Positions 15,989 through 25,089 of a stretch of 36,709 bases of DNA are shown one piece after another. Source of the stretch: an uncultured Lachnospiraceae bacterium (GTDB lineage Bacteria; Bacillota; Clostridia; Lachnospirales; Lachnospiraceae). The notes under the pieces are model-generated. The model searched no databases. It had not been told where the DNA came from and saw only the letters and a list, made by a program, of their open reading frames with translations. Made by a program: the position numbers and the translations under genes. The stretch spans positions 1-36,709 of the forward strand of contig CALWAW010000101.1 of NCBI GenBank assembly GCA_944375845.1, in the 5' to 3' direction. The first letter of the stretch is position 1. The number at the start of each line of letters is the position of its first letter.

Positions 15989-16858
15989 TCAGCGTTCACT
16001 TCCCAGATAGAACAGGGCCAGGGTGCCGGGGCCTGAATGGGCACCGATCACCGCCCCCACATAGTTGCAGTAAAAGTTCTTCTTCCCGAACCGCTCCTCA
16101 ATGAGCTTTTCCAGGTACAGCACGTCGTCCATGCAGTCGCCGTGGCTGATGAAAATGTCGTCGTTTTTGTCCTTAAACTCTCCCATGGTCTTTTCCATGT
16201 TGTTCACCAGAGCCTGGATGGCCTTTTTCCTGCCCCGGACGTTATAGAGGGACACCAGCTTTCCCTCGTTGTCCACATGGAGCACCGGCTTTACGTTGAT
16301 CAGGGTTCCCAGAATCGCCGTGGTCCTGGAGACGCGGCCGCCCCGGTGAAGATGATGGAGGTCGTCCACCGTAAACTGATGGCAGATGTTCAGCTTATGG
16401 TCCTCAAGCCACTTCACGTTCTCCTCCAAAGAAAGTCCCTCGGCCTGCTTTTTCAGGGCATAGTGGACAAAGAGCCCCTGGCCCATGGAGGCGCAGAGGG
16501 AATCCACCACAAACACCTTTCTGTCGGGAAACTCCTCTTTTACGTCATTGGCCGCGATGATGGAATTCTGGCAGCTGGCGGAAAGCCCTGAGGAAAAGGC
16601 GATATAGAGCACGTCCTTCCCCGCCGCCAGATGCTTTCTCATGGCCGCCGCCACGTCCTCCGGATTTACGGCCATGGTGGTGGGCATGCTGCCCGCCCGC
16701 ATCCTGGCGTAGAAATCCTTGATGTCCAGCTGGTTGTCCGCCCCGTAGATGGTGCCCTCAAGGTTATAAAGAAGGCTTAAGACATCCAGCCCGTGTTCCT
16801 TAATGTAGTCCTCCGGCAGATCGCAGGAGGAATCTGTCATGATCACATACTCGCTCAT
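15989..16858 (-). CDS. DegV-family fatty-acid-binding protein
   Basis: 289 residues, usual DegV length. Signatures: IMTDSSCDLPEDYIKEHGLDVL at the start (split here as the TDSSCDLP motif), TSxP-like SMPTTMAVNPEDV, the FSSGLSASCQNS loop, VVDSLCASMGQG, and HLHRGGRVSRTTAILGTLINVKPVL. The C-terminus has GAVIGAHSGPGTLALFYLG. DegV/FakB proteins bind a fatty acid and present it to the FakA kinase for incorporation into phospholipid. The start has a GGGAG site and lies 20 bases downstream of dut. Confidence 0.93.
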   Translation of the reverse strand: MSEYVIMTDSSCDLPEDYIKEHGLDVLSLLYNLEGTIYGADNQLDIKDFYARMRAGSMPTTMAVNPEDVAAAMRKHLAAGKDVLYIAFSSGLSASCQNSIIAANDVKEEFPDRKVFVVDSLCASMGQGLFVHYALKKQAEGLSLEENVKWLEDHKLNICHQFTVDDLHHLHRGGRVSRTTAILGTLINVKPVLHVDNEGKLVSLYNVRGRKKAIQALVNNMEKTMGEFKDKNDDIFISHGDCMDDVLYLEKLIEERFGKKNFYCNYVGAVIGAHSGPGTLALFYLGSER

Positions 16859-16878
16859 CGTTTTTACTCCCCTCTCTT

Positions 16879-17382
16879 TTATATTCCGGTGCTTCCGAAG
16901 CCGCCGTTTCTGATGTCGCCGGCGTCATCGTCGGCGGTAATCCCGAACTCCATGAAGATCCCCTGGGCGAAGCCGCTCCCCGCCGGAAGCTCCACCGTTT
17001 TTCCCTCCCGGCTGTCGTTGGTAATCTTGATGAAGATATGGCCCTCGTTGTCGGAGCTGTAGTAGTCGCTGTCGATGATGCCCACGGTGTTGTTCATCTG
17101 GAGCCTGTATTTAAAGCCCAGGCCGCTTCTGGGATAGATCTGGAGCACCCAGCCTTCCTCCATATACGCCCTGATCCCCGTGGGGATCTTCACCGATTCC
17201 CCCGGCTTTAAGCATACCGGAACGGGCGTCACAAAATCGTAGCCCGCCGATCCGGCGGTGGCCCTTCTTGGCAGGGCCGCCCTGTCGTAGGCCTCCTCCC
17301 AGCCTTCCGGCCCGAAGGTATCGGCGAAATCCTCCTTGAACCGTTCCCGGCTGACCTTTTCAAACCGCGCAATCCGTTTCAT
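16879..17382 (-). CDS. dut: dUTP diphosphatase (trimeric dUTPase)
   Basis: 167 residues. Conserved dUTPase motifs: motif 1 ATAGSAGYDF, motif 2 PRSGLGFK, motif 3 NNTVGIIDSDYY, motif 4 GSGFAQGIF, and motif 5 RNGGFGSTG at the C-terminus. It hydrolyses dUTP to dUMP and pyrophosphate, keeping uracil out of DNA and supplying ThyA with substrate. It is slightly longer than the typical 145-155 residue enzymes because of an N-terminal extension of about 40 residues. It is the first gene of the dut-to-folA cluster, under its own promoter. Confidence 0.93.
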   Translation of the reverse strand: MKRIARFEKVSRERFKEDFADTFGPEGWEEAYDRAALPRRATAGSAGYDFVTPVPVCLKPGESVKIPTGIRAYMEEGWVLQIYPRSGLGFKYRLQMNNTVGIIDSDYYSSDNEGHIFIKITNDSREGKTVELPAGSGFAQGIFMEFGITADDDAGDIRNGGFGSTGI

Positions 17383-17427
17383 GTCGTTTTCTTACTCCTT
17401 CATGTGGTTTTTAAAGCTTCTTTATCC

Positions 17428-17456
17428 AGTATAGCACAGAACCGTCCCTTTGTCAT
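17428..17456 (-). promoter_or_regulatory. Promoter of dut operon
   Basis: Minus strand ATGACA (17456-17451), 17 bases, TATACT (17433-17428) with an extended TG before the -10. It lies between the rnpB terminator and dut. Confidence 0.7.
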
Positions 17457-17490
17457 ATACAAAAACGGTTCCTGCGCCCGCCCTTTTCCG

Positions 17491-17520
17491 AAATAAAAAA
17501 CGGCCCGTTCGGGCCGTTTA
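17491..17520 (-). terminator. Terminator of rnpB
   Basis: AAACGGCCCG/CGGGCCGTTT stem (17498-17519) directly after the RNase P RNA, followed on the minus strand by TTTTTTATTT. Confidence 0.92.
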
Positions 17521-17521
17521 A

Positions 17522-17864
17522 GGAGCAGGACTATAAGCCGGGTTCTGTCGCGGATGGTCATCTGTCTAGGCCTTCCGTTGCCGGAAGGCTCAAGCGACCT
17601 ACCCGAAAGCAGACGGGCCGCCTTACGCTTTCTGTTCGGTCTTGCTTCGGATGGGGTTTACATGTGCCCCTCCTGTTACCAGGAGGGCGGTAGTCTCTTA
17701 CACTGCCCTTCCACCCTTACCGGCCTTTGCCGGCGGTACATTTCTGTTGCACTGTCCTTGGAGTCGCCTCCACCGGATGTTATCCGGCATCCTGCCCTGT
17801 GAAGCCCGGACTTTCCTCGCCTGCGGCCTTTCGTTCCCGCAGCCGCGACCATCCATCCTGCTCT
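17522..17864 (-). ncRNA. rnpB: RNase P RNA
   Basis: About 343 bases. Minus-strand hallmarks: GAGGAAAGTCCGGGCTTC (CR-I region), GTGCAACAGAAATGTA, the AGAGACTACCGCC segment, and the 3' ACAGAACCCGGCTTATAG (CR-V). The 5' GAGCAGGA (17863-17856) pairs with TCCTGCTC (17530-17523) to form P1, which defines both ends. It has the overall layout of the A-type form. This is the catalytic RNA that matures tRNA 5' ends. It has a dedicated promoter and terminator. Confidence 0.96.
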
Positions 17865-17869
17865 GTGGT

Positions 17870-17898
17870 ATCATAACACAGCTTCCCTCAAATTTCAA
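17870..17898 (-). promoter_or_regulatory. Promoter of rnpB
   Basis: Minus strand TTGAAA (17898-17893), 17 bases, TATGAT (17875-17870). The predicted start near 17864 agrees with the P1-defined 5' end. The -35 lies four bases beyond the nucleoside kinase stop. Confidence 0.8.
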
Positions 17899-17902
17899 GG
17901 CT

Positions 17903-19558
17903 CTACACGCGGAAGCAGCTGCCGCCGATAAACTCCCGCAGCAGGGAATTTTGGGGGATGTCATCTCCGGTGACCGTGAGGAAATAATCGAAAAACTTAA
18001 GGAGCCGCTTGGCCTCCACATACTCCTCCGCCTCCCTGGGGATTCCGAAGAGCAGAGGCTCCGCGTAGGGCTTTAACACCGCCAGCTCATAGATCAGCGC
18101 CGAGTTGAACACCACGTCCGCCGATTCCTGGTAGGGGAAGATGTTCTCCTCCTCTCCCCGGCGCACCGAGGGCCACATGGCGATGGTCTCCCTGGCCGAG
18201 GTGCCGCGGGTGCGGGCGTCCCGCACCATCCTGCGGATCAGCCGCCCGTCGGTGCTGGGAATCCGGTTGTGCTCGTCCACGTTGAGCTGGGTCAGGGCGC
18301 TTATGTAAATCTTATATTTGTACTCCGGGGAAAGGCTGTGGGAAAGCCTGTCGTTGAGGCCGTGGATGCCCTCGATCACCAGAATGTCGTCGGGCCCCAG
18401 CGTCAGGGTGTCTCCCCGGTACTCCCGCTTTCCCTTCTTGAAATTAAAGGTGGGCATGGAGACGGTCTTTCCCTCCAGAAGGGCCGTCATATCCCGGTTG
18501 AAGCCCTCGATGTCGATGGCCTCCAGGCACTCGAAGTTGTACTCGCCGTTTTCATCCTTCGGCGTATCCTCGCGGTTCACAAAATAATTGTCCACAGCGA
18601 TGGGGTGGGGCGTAAGCCCCAGGGTCCGAAGCTGTATGGAGAGCCGGTGGGAGAAGGTGGTCTTTCCCGACGAGGAGGGGCCGGCGATCATCACGAATTT
18701 CTTTTTCCTGTCCCCGGCAATGGCCGCGGCGATCTGGCCGATCCGCTGCTCCTGAAGGGCCTCCTGCACTAAGATCAGCTCTCCGATGGTCCCGTCCACC
18801 ACCCTGTCGTTCAGATCGCCCACCGTGTCCACTCCCAGGGCCTCGCCCCAGCGGGAGGATTCCTTCTGGCACAGGTAGACCTTTTTCCCCGGCTCAAAGG
18901 GCGGCACCTGCTCCGGCTCCTTCTGAAGGGGCATCTGGAGGACCAGGCCGCCGTCGAAGGCGTAGAGCTTAAAATATTTCAGATACCCCGTATCGGGCAC
19001 CATGTAGCCGTAATAATAATCCTCGAACTCCTTGATGCTGTAGATGTTGACCTTGGAGACCCGGCGGTAGTGGAACAGCTTTTCTTTATCGTACATCCTG
19101 TATCTGGCGAAAAGCTCCATGGCCTCGTCCAGGGGGACGCTGCGCTTTTTTAAGGGGATCCGCTCCTCCACCATCTGCCGCATGGCCGCCTCCACCCGGC
19201 CGGCGAAGGCCTGATCCACCGCGACGCTTCCCCGCACGTCCACGTAGACGCCCTTGCTGATGGCGAAATCCACCAGCACCTTATCCAGGACGTGGCGGCC
19301 CGCGGCCCTGTAAATGGCCCGCATCAGAAGAAGGATCATGCTGCGCCTGTAGGTCTGGAAGCCCGGCTTATCAGCCGCCGTGAAAAACTCCACGCGGCTT
19401 TTGTCCTTCACCGGCTTGAAAAGCTCCGAGAGCTTCCCGTCCACAGAGGCCAGGAGAATGTCGTGCCCGTATTCTTCGCGGACCTTCTGCGAAAACTCCA
19501 GAAGGGTCTCGCCCTCCTTTACCTGATATTCCCGATCTCCATGAAATACTGTCCACAT
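17903..19558 (-). CDS. TGS-domain nucleoside (uridine-type) kinase
   Basis: 551 residues. The N-terminus (about 1-60) resembles a TGS domain. Residues to about 230 resemble the ThrRS/AlaRS second additional domain, including the YVDVRGSVAVDQAF region. The C-terminal half is a uridine-kinase/phosphoribulokinase-like P-loop domain: IAGPSSSGKTTFSHRL near 294, DNYF, and DILVIEGIHGLND. This fusion is a recognised family in Firmicutes and Thermotogae, annotated as nucleoside kinase; it probably phosphorylates uridine or cytidine. The role of the synthetase-like domains is unknown. It follows nif3-like by 11 bases and is the last gene of the dgt-dnaG-rpoD cluster. Confidence 0.88.
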   Translation of the reverse strand: MWTVFHGDREYQVKEGETLLEFSQKVREEYGHDILLASVDGKLSELFKPVKDKSRVEFFTAADKPGFQTYRRSMILLLMRAIYRAAGRHVLDKVLVDFAISKGVYVDVRGSVAVDQAFAGRVEAAMRQMVEERIPLKKRSVPLDEAMELFARYRMYDKEKLFHYRRVSKVNIYSIKEFEDYYYGYMVPDTGYLKYFKLYAFDGGLVLQMPLQKEPEQVPPFEPGKKVYLCQKESSRWGEALGVDTVGDLNDRVVDGTIGELILVQEALQEQRIGQIAAAIAGDRKKKFVMIAGPSSSGKTTFSHRLSIQLRTLGLTPHPIAVDNYFVNREDTPKDENGEYNFECLEAIDIEGFNRDMTALLEGKTVSMPTFNFKKGKREYRGDTLTLGPDDILVIEGIHGLNDRLSHSLSPEYKYKIYISALTQLNVDEHNRIPSTDGRLIRRMVRDARTRGTSARETIAMWPSVRRGEEENIFPYQESADVVFNSALIYELAVLKPYAEPLLFGIPREAEEYVEAKRLLKFFDYFLTVTGDDIPQNSLLREFIGGSCFRV

Positions 19559-19569
19559 GGCGTTTCCTC

Positions 19570-20376
19570 CTAAAGTATCCTGCTGGGGTAAGAAAGGGGC
19601 GCCTTCACGATCTCAAGGCTGAAGCCCGCCCGGGAAAGCCGCTCTGCCGTCTCGTCCACAAAAATGTGCTCAAGCCCGTAGTGGCCCGCGTCCAGAAGGG
19701 CGATTCCCTCGTCCAGAAGGTCGAGCCCGTCGTGGTGGCCCATGTCGCCGGTGATGAGGGCCTCCACCCCCGCCGCGAGAGCCTGCTCCCCCATGCCCTT
19801 TCCTGAGCCGGGGGATACGGCGATCCGCCTCACCTTACGGGAGGCGCCGCCGTAAACGTTCACAAAGGGAAGGGAAAACTTTCTTTTGACTTCCTCTGAA
19901 AGCCGCTCCACCGAAACCGCCTCCGGAAGCTCCAGAATCTTCCCCACGCCCACGGGGAGCCCGTCCTGCTCCCCCGTCCTTTCCAGCGGCCCTTCCGAAA
20001 CGGCTCCGGGAAAGGCCTCCAGAAGCCGGGCGGCGGCCAGATCCCCCATGCCGCCCCGGGCAATATCGAAGCTGGTATGGCCCGCGTAATAGGAAAGATC
20101 CGACCGGATCAGCGCCAGAAGCCTTCTTCCCACGCTGTCGCCGTCGGTGATCCGCTTTCTGGCCCTGAAAATCAGGGGGTGGTGGGTGATGAGCATCTGC
20201 GCGCCCTGATCTATAGCCGCCTGTACGGTCTCCTCCGTGGCGTCCAGGGCGATATAGACCTTTTGTACCTCCCGGTCCCTCCGCCCGGCCAGAAGCCCCA
20301 CATTGTCCCATTCACAGGCCAGAGACTCCGGCCAGTTTCCGTCAAACCACCTGGCAATATCCTCACATCTGATCAC
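19570..20376 (-). CDS. Nif3-like dinuclear metal-centre protein (YqfO/YbgI family)
   Basis: 268 residues with a GTG start at 20376, supported by the AGGAGGA site located inside the end of trmK. Metal ligands of the NIF3 family: His pair in MLITHHPLIF, AGHTSFD, and the C-terminal GHYGLEHIFVDE. The fold is a hexameric toroid with a di-metal site; its biochemical function is unresolved. It overlaps trmK by 14 bases, a gene order conserved in Firmicutes. It lacks the PII-like insert of the longer (about 370-residue) versions. Confidence 0.92.
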   Translation of the reverse strand: MIRCEDIARWFDGNWPESLACEWDNVGLLAGRRDREVQKVYIALDATEETVQAAIDQGAQMLITHHPLIFRARKRITDGDSVGRRLLALIRSDLSYYAGHTSFDIARGGMGDLAAARLLEAFPGAVSEGPLERTGEQDGLPVGVGKILELPEAVSVERLSEEVKRKFSLPFVNVYGGASRKVRRIAVSPGSGKGMGEQALAAGVEALITGDMGHHDGLDLLDEGIALLDAGHYGLEHIFVDETAERLSRAGFSLEIVKAPLSYPSRIL

Positions 20377-21085
20377 AGCCTTCTCCTCCTTTGTAAAGCC
20401 TTATGGCCTCCGCCGCCGTTTCCAGCTCCCGCTCCACCTGGGCCAGCCGCTCCTTCGCCCGCTCAGAGCCCGCCTGTAAAAGGGAGACCCGCAGCGCATC
20501 CAGCGTCTCCCGTTCTTTTATGAGCCAGGAAAAAAGCACCGGATCCCTTGCCCGCAGCAGGCATGTTCCGTATTTTTCCTCTATGTAGGGGAGAGGGCCG
20601 CCCGTCCCCGCTCCCGGAAGCACCTTCATCACCGTATAATATTTTCCGTCCTCCAGGGCCATGGCCTCGGCCACGGTCTCATAGCGGTTTTCCGCCAGAT
20701 ACCGGCGCACCTTCGGAAGCTCCGACTGGGGGGAGAGGATCAGGTATTTAAGGCTCTCCGCCGTTTTCTTTCCCTCCTCAAGGATCCGGATCATCAAAGG
20801 GCCGCCCATTCCGGCGATCACCGCCGCGTCCGCCTCGCCGGGAAGGAGCTTTTCAAAGCCGTCGCTTTTTCTTAAAACGATCTTTTCCTCCAGCCCGTGC
20901 TCCCTCACATGGGCGGATGCCCTGGCCAGAGGCCCCTCCACCACGTCCATGGCGATGGCAGACGGCGCGATATTCTGTTCCACAAGATAGATCGGCAGAT
21001 AGCCGTGATCCGTGCCGATGTCGGCCAGCCGGTCCCCCGGCTCTGCCATGGCGGCGATGGCCGCCAGCCGCTTTGAAAGCTCCAT
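20363..21085 (-). CDS. trmK: tRNA (adenine22-N1)-methyltransferase TrmK
   Basis: 240 residues. SAM-binding Rossmann start LADIGTDHGYLPIYLVE, AIAMDVVEGPL, and the conserved AAVIAGMGGPLMIRIL and LILSPQSELPKVRRYL segments specific to TrmK/YqfN. The C-terminal part is a helical coiled-coil-like domain. It methylates N1 of A22 in tRNA. It lies 12 bases downstream of rpoD and overlaps the Nif3-like gene. Confidence 0.93.
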   Translation of the reverse strand: MELSKRLAAIAAMAEPGDRLADIGTDHGYLPIYLVEQNIAPSAIAMDVVEGPLARASAHVREHGLEEKIVLRKSDGFEKLLPGEADAAVIAGMGGPLMIRILEEGKKTAESLKYLILSPQSELPKVRRYLAENRYETVAEAMALEDGKYYTVMKVLPGAGTGGPLPYIEEKYGTCLLRARDPVLFSWLIKERETLDALRVSLLQAGSERAKERLAQVERELETAAEAIRLYKGGEGCDQM

Positions 21086-21097
21086 GCTCCCGCTCCT

Positions 21098-22177
21098 TTA
21101 TTCCAGATAATCCTTAAGCTTCCGGCTTCTGCTGGGGTGGCGCAGCTTCCGCAGGGCCTTGGCCTCGATCTGGCGGATCCGCTCCCTGGTGACGCCCCAC
21201 TGGCGCCCCACCTCCTCCAGGGTGCGGCCCTGGCCGTCCAGAAGCCCGAACCGCATACAGAGCACCTGCCGCTCCCGTTCCGAGAGGGTTCCTAACACCT
21301 CGCCCAGCTGCTCTCTTAACATACTGCGCACAGCCGCCTCGGCCGGGATCTGGACCCGCTCGTCCTGGATGAAATCCGAAAGGTGGCTGTCCTCCTCCTC
21401 GCCCACCGGCGTCTCCAAAGACACCGGCTCCAGAGAGAGCTTTAAGATCTCCTGGATCCTCTCCGGGGGCAGCTTAAGCTCCCTTGCCAGCTCTTCCACC
21501 CCCGGCTCCCTGCCGTTTTCCTGGGTCAGCCTTCTGGAAGCGCGCAGCACCCGGTTGATGGTCTCCACCATGTGCACCGGAATCCGGATCGTGCGCCCCT
21601 GGTCGGCGATGGCCCTTGTAATGGCCTGACGGATCCACCAGGTGGCGTAGGTGCTGAACTTATAGCCTTTCCGGTAATCGAATTTTTCCACGGCCCGCAT
21701 CAGCCCCAGGTTTCCCTCCTGGATCAGGTCAAGGAACTGCATCCCCCGGCCTCCGTAGCGCTTGGCGATGCTCACCACCAGTCGCAGGTTCGCCTCGGCC
21801 AGCCTGCGCCCGGCCTCCTCGTCGCCCTCGGCGGCCCGCCTTCCCAGCTCCGTCTCCTCGGCGGGCGTAAGCAGGGGGATCTTGCCGATCTCCTTTAAAT
21901 ACATCCGCACCGGATCCCCGGCGTCGGAGGCGCCCTCCGTCTCGGGCACGCCGTCTTTATCCTCCACGGGAAGCAGAAGCTCCTCCAGCGAGTCGCTTTG
22001 GATCTCCACCCCTCCGGCCTCAAGGGCCTGGAACACCCGGTCGATCCGCTCCGGATCCATGCCGTCGTCTCCCAGAGCGTCCATGATCTCCTGGTAATCC
22101 AGGCAGTTGTGCTTTTTTTCCGCCAGCCTCAAAAGGCCCGCCAGCTTGTCCTCAAACCGGAGCGTGGCTGCGTTCAT
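21098..22177 (-). CDS. rpoD: Primary RNA polymerase sigma factor (RpoD/SigA)
   Basis: 359 residues. A short region 1.1-like N-terminus ([16 protein letters not shown]) is followed by region 1.2 [11 protein letters not shown]. Region 2 contains [33 protein letters not shown] and [16 protein letters not shown]. Region 3 has [12 protein letters not shown], and region 4 has [14 protein letters not shown] and the helix-turn-helix [20 protein letters not shown]. It directs core polymerase to the TTGACA/TATAAT promoters seen throughout this window. It lies downstream of dnaG, as in most Firmicutes. Confidence 0.97.
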   Translation of the reverse strand: MNAATLRFEDKLAGLLRLAEKKHNCLDYQEIMDALGDDGMDPERIDRVFQALEAGGVEIQSDSLEELLLPVEDKDGVPETEGASDAGDPVRMYLKEIGKIPLLTPAEETELGRRAAEGDEEAGRRLAEANLRLVVSIAKRYGGRGMQFLDLIQEGNLGLMRAVEKFDYRKGYKFSTYATWWIRQAITRAIADQGRTIRIPVHMVETINRVLRASRRLTQENGREPGVEELARELKLPPERIQEILKLSLEPVSLETPVGEEEDSHLSDFIQDERVQIPAEAAVRSMLREQLGEVLGTLSERERQVLCMRFGLLDGQGRTLEEVGRQWGVTRERIRQIEAKALRKLRHPSRSRKLKDYLE

Positions 22178-22226
22178 GCTTCTCCCATCCTTCCGTCGCC
22201 GTTTCCTGTTCGGCTATATTCTATCC

Positions 22227-23984
22227 TTAATTGAGAGAAATATGCAGTTCCGAAAGCTCTGCCTGCTCCTTTATGAGAGCCTGAAGGGCGGCCACGTCCG
22301 TGACGTTTCTGCTCTTTTCCTCCAGGCTCCGCCGCCTGATCCGCTTTACGGTCTCCGAAAAAGCCTTCTCCCGCTCTTCCTTTGTAAGCTCCGGAAGCGA
22401 GGTGTTGAAAAGCGCCGCCACTTCCCGGTATTCTTCTTCATCGTTGATAAAATGGTCCAGTACGCCCGCGGGCGAGAGAGTTCCCGCCTCAAGGCCCTCA
22501 AAGACCATGGCCGCCGCCCGCCTGTAAAGGCCCTCGGAAAAATCCTCCGGCGAAAGGATGTCCTTTACGGCGTCATAGGCCGCCGGCTCCTCCGCAAGCC
22601 AGGTGAGAAGCAGCCGCTCCGACTGGCGGATCCCGTCGGCCTTCGGCTTTTTCCCACGGCTCTCCCGCAAAGGGGCAGAGGATACGGCCGCGAGGCCCGT
22701 CCTTCCTCCCAGGCGGTTCACCAGAGCCTTTAGGCCCTCCGGCTCCACGCTGTATCTGCGGGCCGCCGCCTCCATATAATTTTCCCGCTCCAGCTTGTCG
22801 GGAAACCGAAGCAGGCTTTTGGCCAGGGCGTTGTGGAAGGCCGTTTTCTGCTCGGGATCCTTCATATCGTACTGACCATGCAGCACGTCCATCTCGAAAA
22901 GAAAGCTGTTTTCCGCCTCGCGGATCCGCTGCTCGAAGGCCTCCGCCCCCAGGTTTTTCATAAACTCGTCGGGATCCTTATAGGGCTTTAAGTTCAGCAC
23001 CTTCGCCGAGATCCCCGCCTCCTTTAAAATGGGGATGGCCCTGAGGGCCGCCTTCACCCCGGCCCCGTCGCTGTCGTAGGTGAGGATGGCCTGGCTGGTG
23101 TAACGCTTTAAGAGATTGGCGTGTCCCGGCGTAAAGGCCGTTCCCAGCGAGGCCACCGCCCCCGTAAAGCCCGCCTGCTGCATGGAGATCACATCCATAT
23201 AGCCCTCGCAGATCAGCATGTAGGGCTTTCTCCAGGTCCTGGCGTAGTTTAAGCCGTAAAGGTTCCGGCTCTTGTCAAAGACCTTCGTCTCGGGAGAGTT
23301 CAGATATTTGGGCTCCCCGTCTCCCATGACCCGGCCGCCGAAGCCGATGATCCTGCTGTTGGCGTCCATAATGGGAAACATGACCCGGTTCCAGAACTTG
23401 TCCCGGCCGCCCTTCTCAGAAAGAGTCACCAGGCCCGTCTCCTTTAACAGGCTGTCGCTGTAGCCCTTCTGCTTTAAGTACCGGTAAAGGTCGTCGCTGT
23501 ACATGTTGGCGTAGCCTAAGCCGAACCGGCGGATGGTCTCCTCCGTGAGGCCCCGGCCCGTAAGGTAATCCCAGGCCCGCTTTCCGTTCCTGCCCTTTAA
23601 CTGACGGTAGAAATATTTCCCCGCCTCTTTGTTGACCTCGAGGATCCTGCTGCGAAGATCCGCCTGCCTTCTGGCCTCGGCGCTCTGCTCCTCCTTGGGG
23701 AGGGTAATCCCGGCCCGGTCCGCCAGATGCTCCACCGCCTCCCGGAAGGTGAAGTTTTCATATTCCATGAGGAAGGTGATCACATTGCCGCCGGCCCCGC
23801 AGCCGAAGCAGTAGTACATCTGCTTGGAGGGCGTCACCGAAAAAGAGGGCGTTTTTTCGTTATGGAACGGGCAGAGCCCGAAATAGGTTCCGCCCTTTTT
23901 CTGAAGCTTTACGTAGGAGGAGATCACATCCACGATGTCGTTCCTCGCCCGGATCTCCTCGATCAGTTCTTCCGGATAATACAT
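22227..23984 (-). CDS. dnaG: DNA primase
   Basis: 585 residues from ATG 23984, with an AGGGG site upstream; an in-frame extension to 24083 reaches into dgt and is rejected. N-terminal CHC2 zinc finger: Cys38, His41, Cys59, Cys62 (CPFHNEKTPSF ... YYCFGCGAGG). The catalytic core includes FGLGYA and the Toprim motifs LICEGYMDVISM and LTYDSDGAG. The C-terminal helicase-interaction domain is present. It makes RNA primers for replication. It lies 14 bases downstream of dgt and 49 bases upstream of rpoD. Confidence 0.97.
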   Translation of the reverse strand: MYYPEELIEEIRARNDIVDVISSYVKLQKKGGTYFGLCPFHNEKTPSFSVTPSKQMYYCFGCGAGGNVITFLMEYENFTFREAVEHLADRAGITLPKEEQSAEARRQADLRSRILEVNKEAGKYFYRQLKGRNGKRAWDYLTGRGLTEETIRRFGLGYANMYSDDLYRYLKQKGYSDSLLKETGLVTLSEKGGRDKFWNRVMFPIMDANSRIIGFGGRVMGDGEPKYLNSPETKVFDKSRNLYGLNYARTWRKPYMLICEGYMDVISMQQAGFTGAVASLGTAFTPGHANLLKRYTSQAILTYDSDGAGVKAALRAIPILKEAGISAKVLNLKPYKDPDEFMKNLGAEAFEQRIREAENSFLFEMDVLHGQYDMKDPEQKTAFHNALAKSLLRFPDKLERENYMEAAARRYSVEPEGLKALVNRLGGRTGLAAVSSAPLRESRGKKPKADGIRQSERLLLTWLAEEPAAYDAVKDILSPEDFSEGLYRRAAAMVFEGLEAGTLSPAGVLDHFINDEEEYREVAALFNTSLPELTKEEREKAFSETVKRIRRRSLEEKSRNVTDVAALQALIKEQAELSELHISLN

Positions 23985-23998
23985 AATCTCAACCCCTG

Positions 23999-25003
23999 TC
24001 AGTCTTTCCACGCCTGCGGGATAAACAGCTTGGTAAAGGTGTCGATGGCGTAGCCGTCGCTCATGCCCGCGATATAGTCGCACACGGCCCGCTCCCTGGA
24101 ATCCCCCGACTCCATTAACAGCCGGTATTCCTCGGGAAGCTCCTCCAGATGCCCCATATAGTAGCCGAAAAGATCGGCCAGCATCCGCTTTGCCTTGGGG
24201 TCCTCCTTCTTGGAGACGCTGTTGGTGTACACCCGCTCAAACATGAAGGCGCGAAGCTCGCGCATGGCCGTCTCCACGTCCCCGGCCATGAGGATCTCCG
24301 GCTTTCCCAGGCTGTTCTCAATGATGCTGTGAATCAGCGTATTGAGCCGCTCCCGCACCGTGTGGCCCAGAATGTCGGTATACTGGGCGGGGAGCATCTC
24401 CTCTGTTAAAATCCCCGCGCGGATGGCGTCGTCAATGTCGTGGTTGATGTAGGCGATCTTGTCGGAGAGACGCACCACCTTCCCCTCGAGGGTGTGGGGC
24501 GTGCCCGCCGTCCTGTGGTTTAAGATCCCGTCGCGCACCTCCCAGGTGAGGTTTAAGCCCCGCCCGTTCTTTTCCAGCCGCTCCACCACGCGCACGCTCT
24601 GCTTATAATGGGCGAAGCCCTCTGAGCACACGGAATTTAAAGCGTCCTCCCCGGCATGACCGAAGGGAGTGTGGCCCAGATCGTGGCCCAGGGCGATGGC
24701 CTCCGTCAGCTCCTCGTTGAGCCGCAGGGATTTTGAGATGGTCCTGGCGATCTGCGCCACCTCCAGGGTATGGGTGAGCCTGGTGCGGTAATGGTCCCCC
24801 ACGGGGGAGAGAAACACCTGGGTCTTATGCTTCAGCCTACGGAAGGATTTGCAGTGGAGAATCCGGTCCCTGTCCCGCTGATAGGCGGGGCGGATGTCGC
24901 AGGGCTCCTCCTCCCTGTCCCGTCCCTTCGTATTCCTGCTGAGGGAGGCAAAGGGGCTCAAATTCCTTGCTTCCAGCTCTTCAAGCTGCTCTCTGATGTT
25001 CAC
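23999..25003 (-). CDS. dgt: dGTPase-like HD-domain triphosphohydrolase
   Basis: 334 residues, GTG start at 25003 with AGGTGG upstream. HD-domain residues: RLTHTLEVAQIAR (His78), GHDLGHTPFGHAGE (His107, Asp108), and later LSDKIAYINHDIDDAI with a further metal Asp. Short Dgt class, typical of Gram-positive bacteria. It splits dNTPs to deoxynucleoside and triphosphate, adjusting the pool used for replication. It heads the dnaG-rpoD cluster, a conserved arrangement in Clostridia. Confidence 0.92.
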   Translation of the reverse strand: MNIREQLEELEARNLSPFASLSRNTKGRDREEEPCDIRPAYQRDRDRILHCKSFRRLKHKTQVFLSPVGDHYRTRLTHTLEVAQIARTISKSLRLNEELTEAIALGHDLGHTPFGHAGEDALNSVCSEGFAHYKQSVRVVERLEKNGRGLNLTWEVRDGILNHRTAGTPHTLEGKVVRLSDKIAYINHDIDDAIRAGILTEEMLPAQYTDILGHTVRERLNTLIHSIIENSLGKPEILMAGDVETAMRELRAFMFERVYTNSVSKKEDPKAKRMLADLFGYYMGHLEELPEEYRLLMESGDSRERAVCDYIAGMSDGYAIDTFTKLFIPQAWKD

Positions 25004-25053
25004 GCTGCCACCTGCCTTCTTATATTATATGCCGGTTCCTGTAAATATAGTCT

Positions 25054-25059
25054 AGTATA
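25054..25059 (-). promoter_or_regulatory. Extended -10 of the dgt-dnaG-rpoD promoter
   Basis: Minus strand TGGTATACT (hexamer 25059-25054) lies about 50 bases before dgt. No good -35 is seen. A second TATAAT at 25029-25024 is closer to the gene but also lacks a -35. Confidence 0.5.
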
Positions 25060-25089
25060 CCACGGCCCCCGGCAATAGAAAAGACACTT

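Noticed and set aside
17554..18076. Open frames within the RNase P RNA region
   Set aside because: The sequence is unambiguously rnpB with conserved RNA motifs; the frames are incidental.
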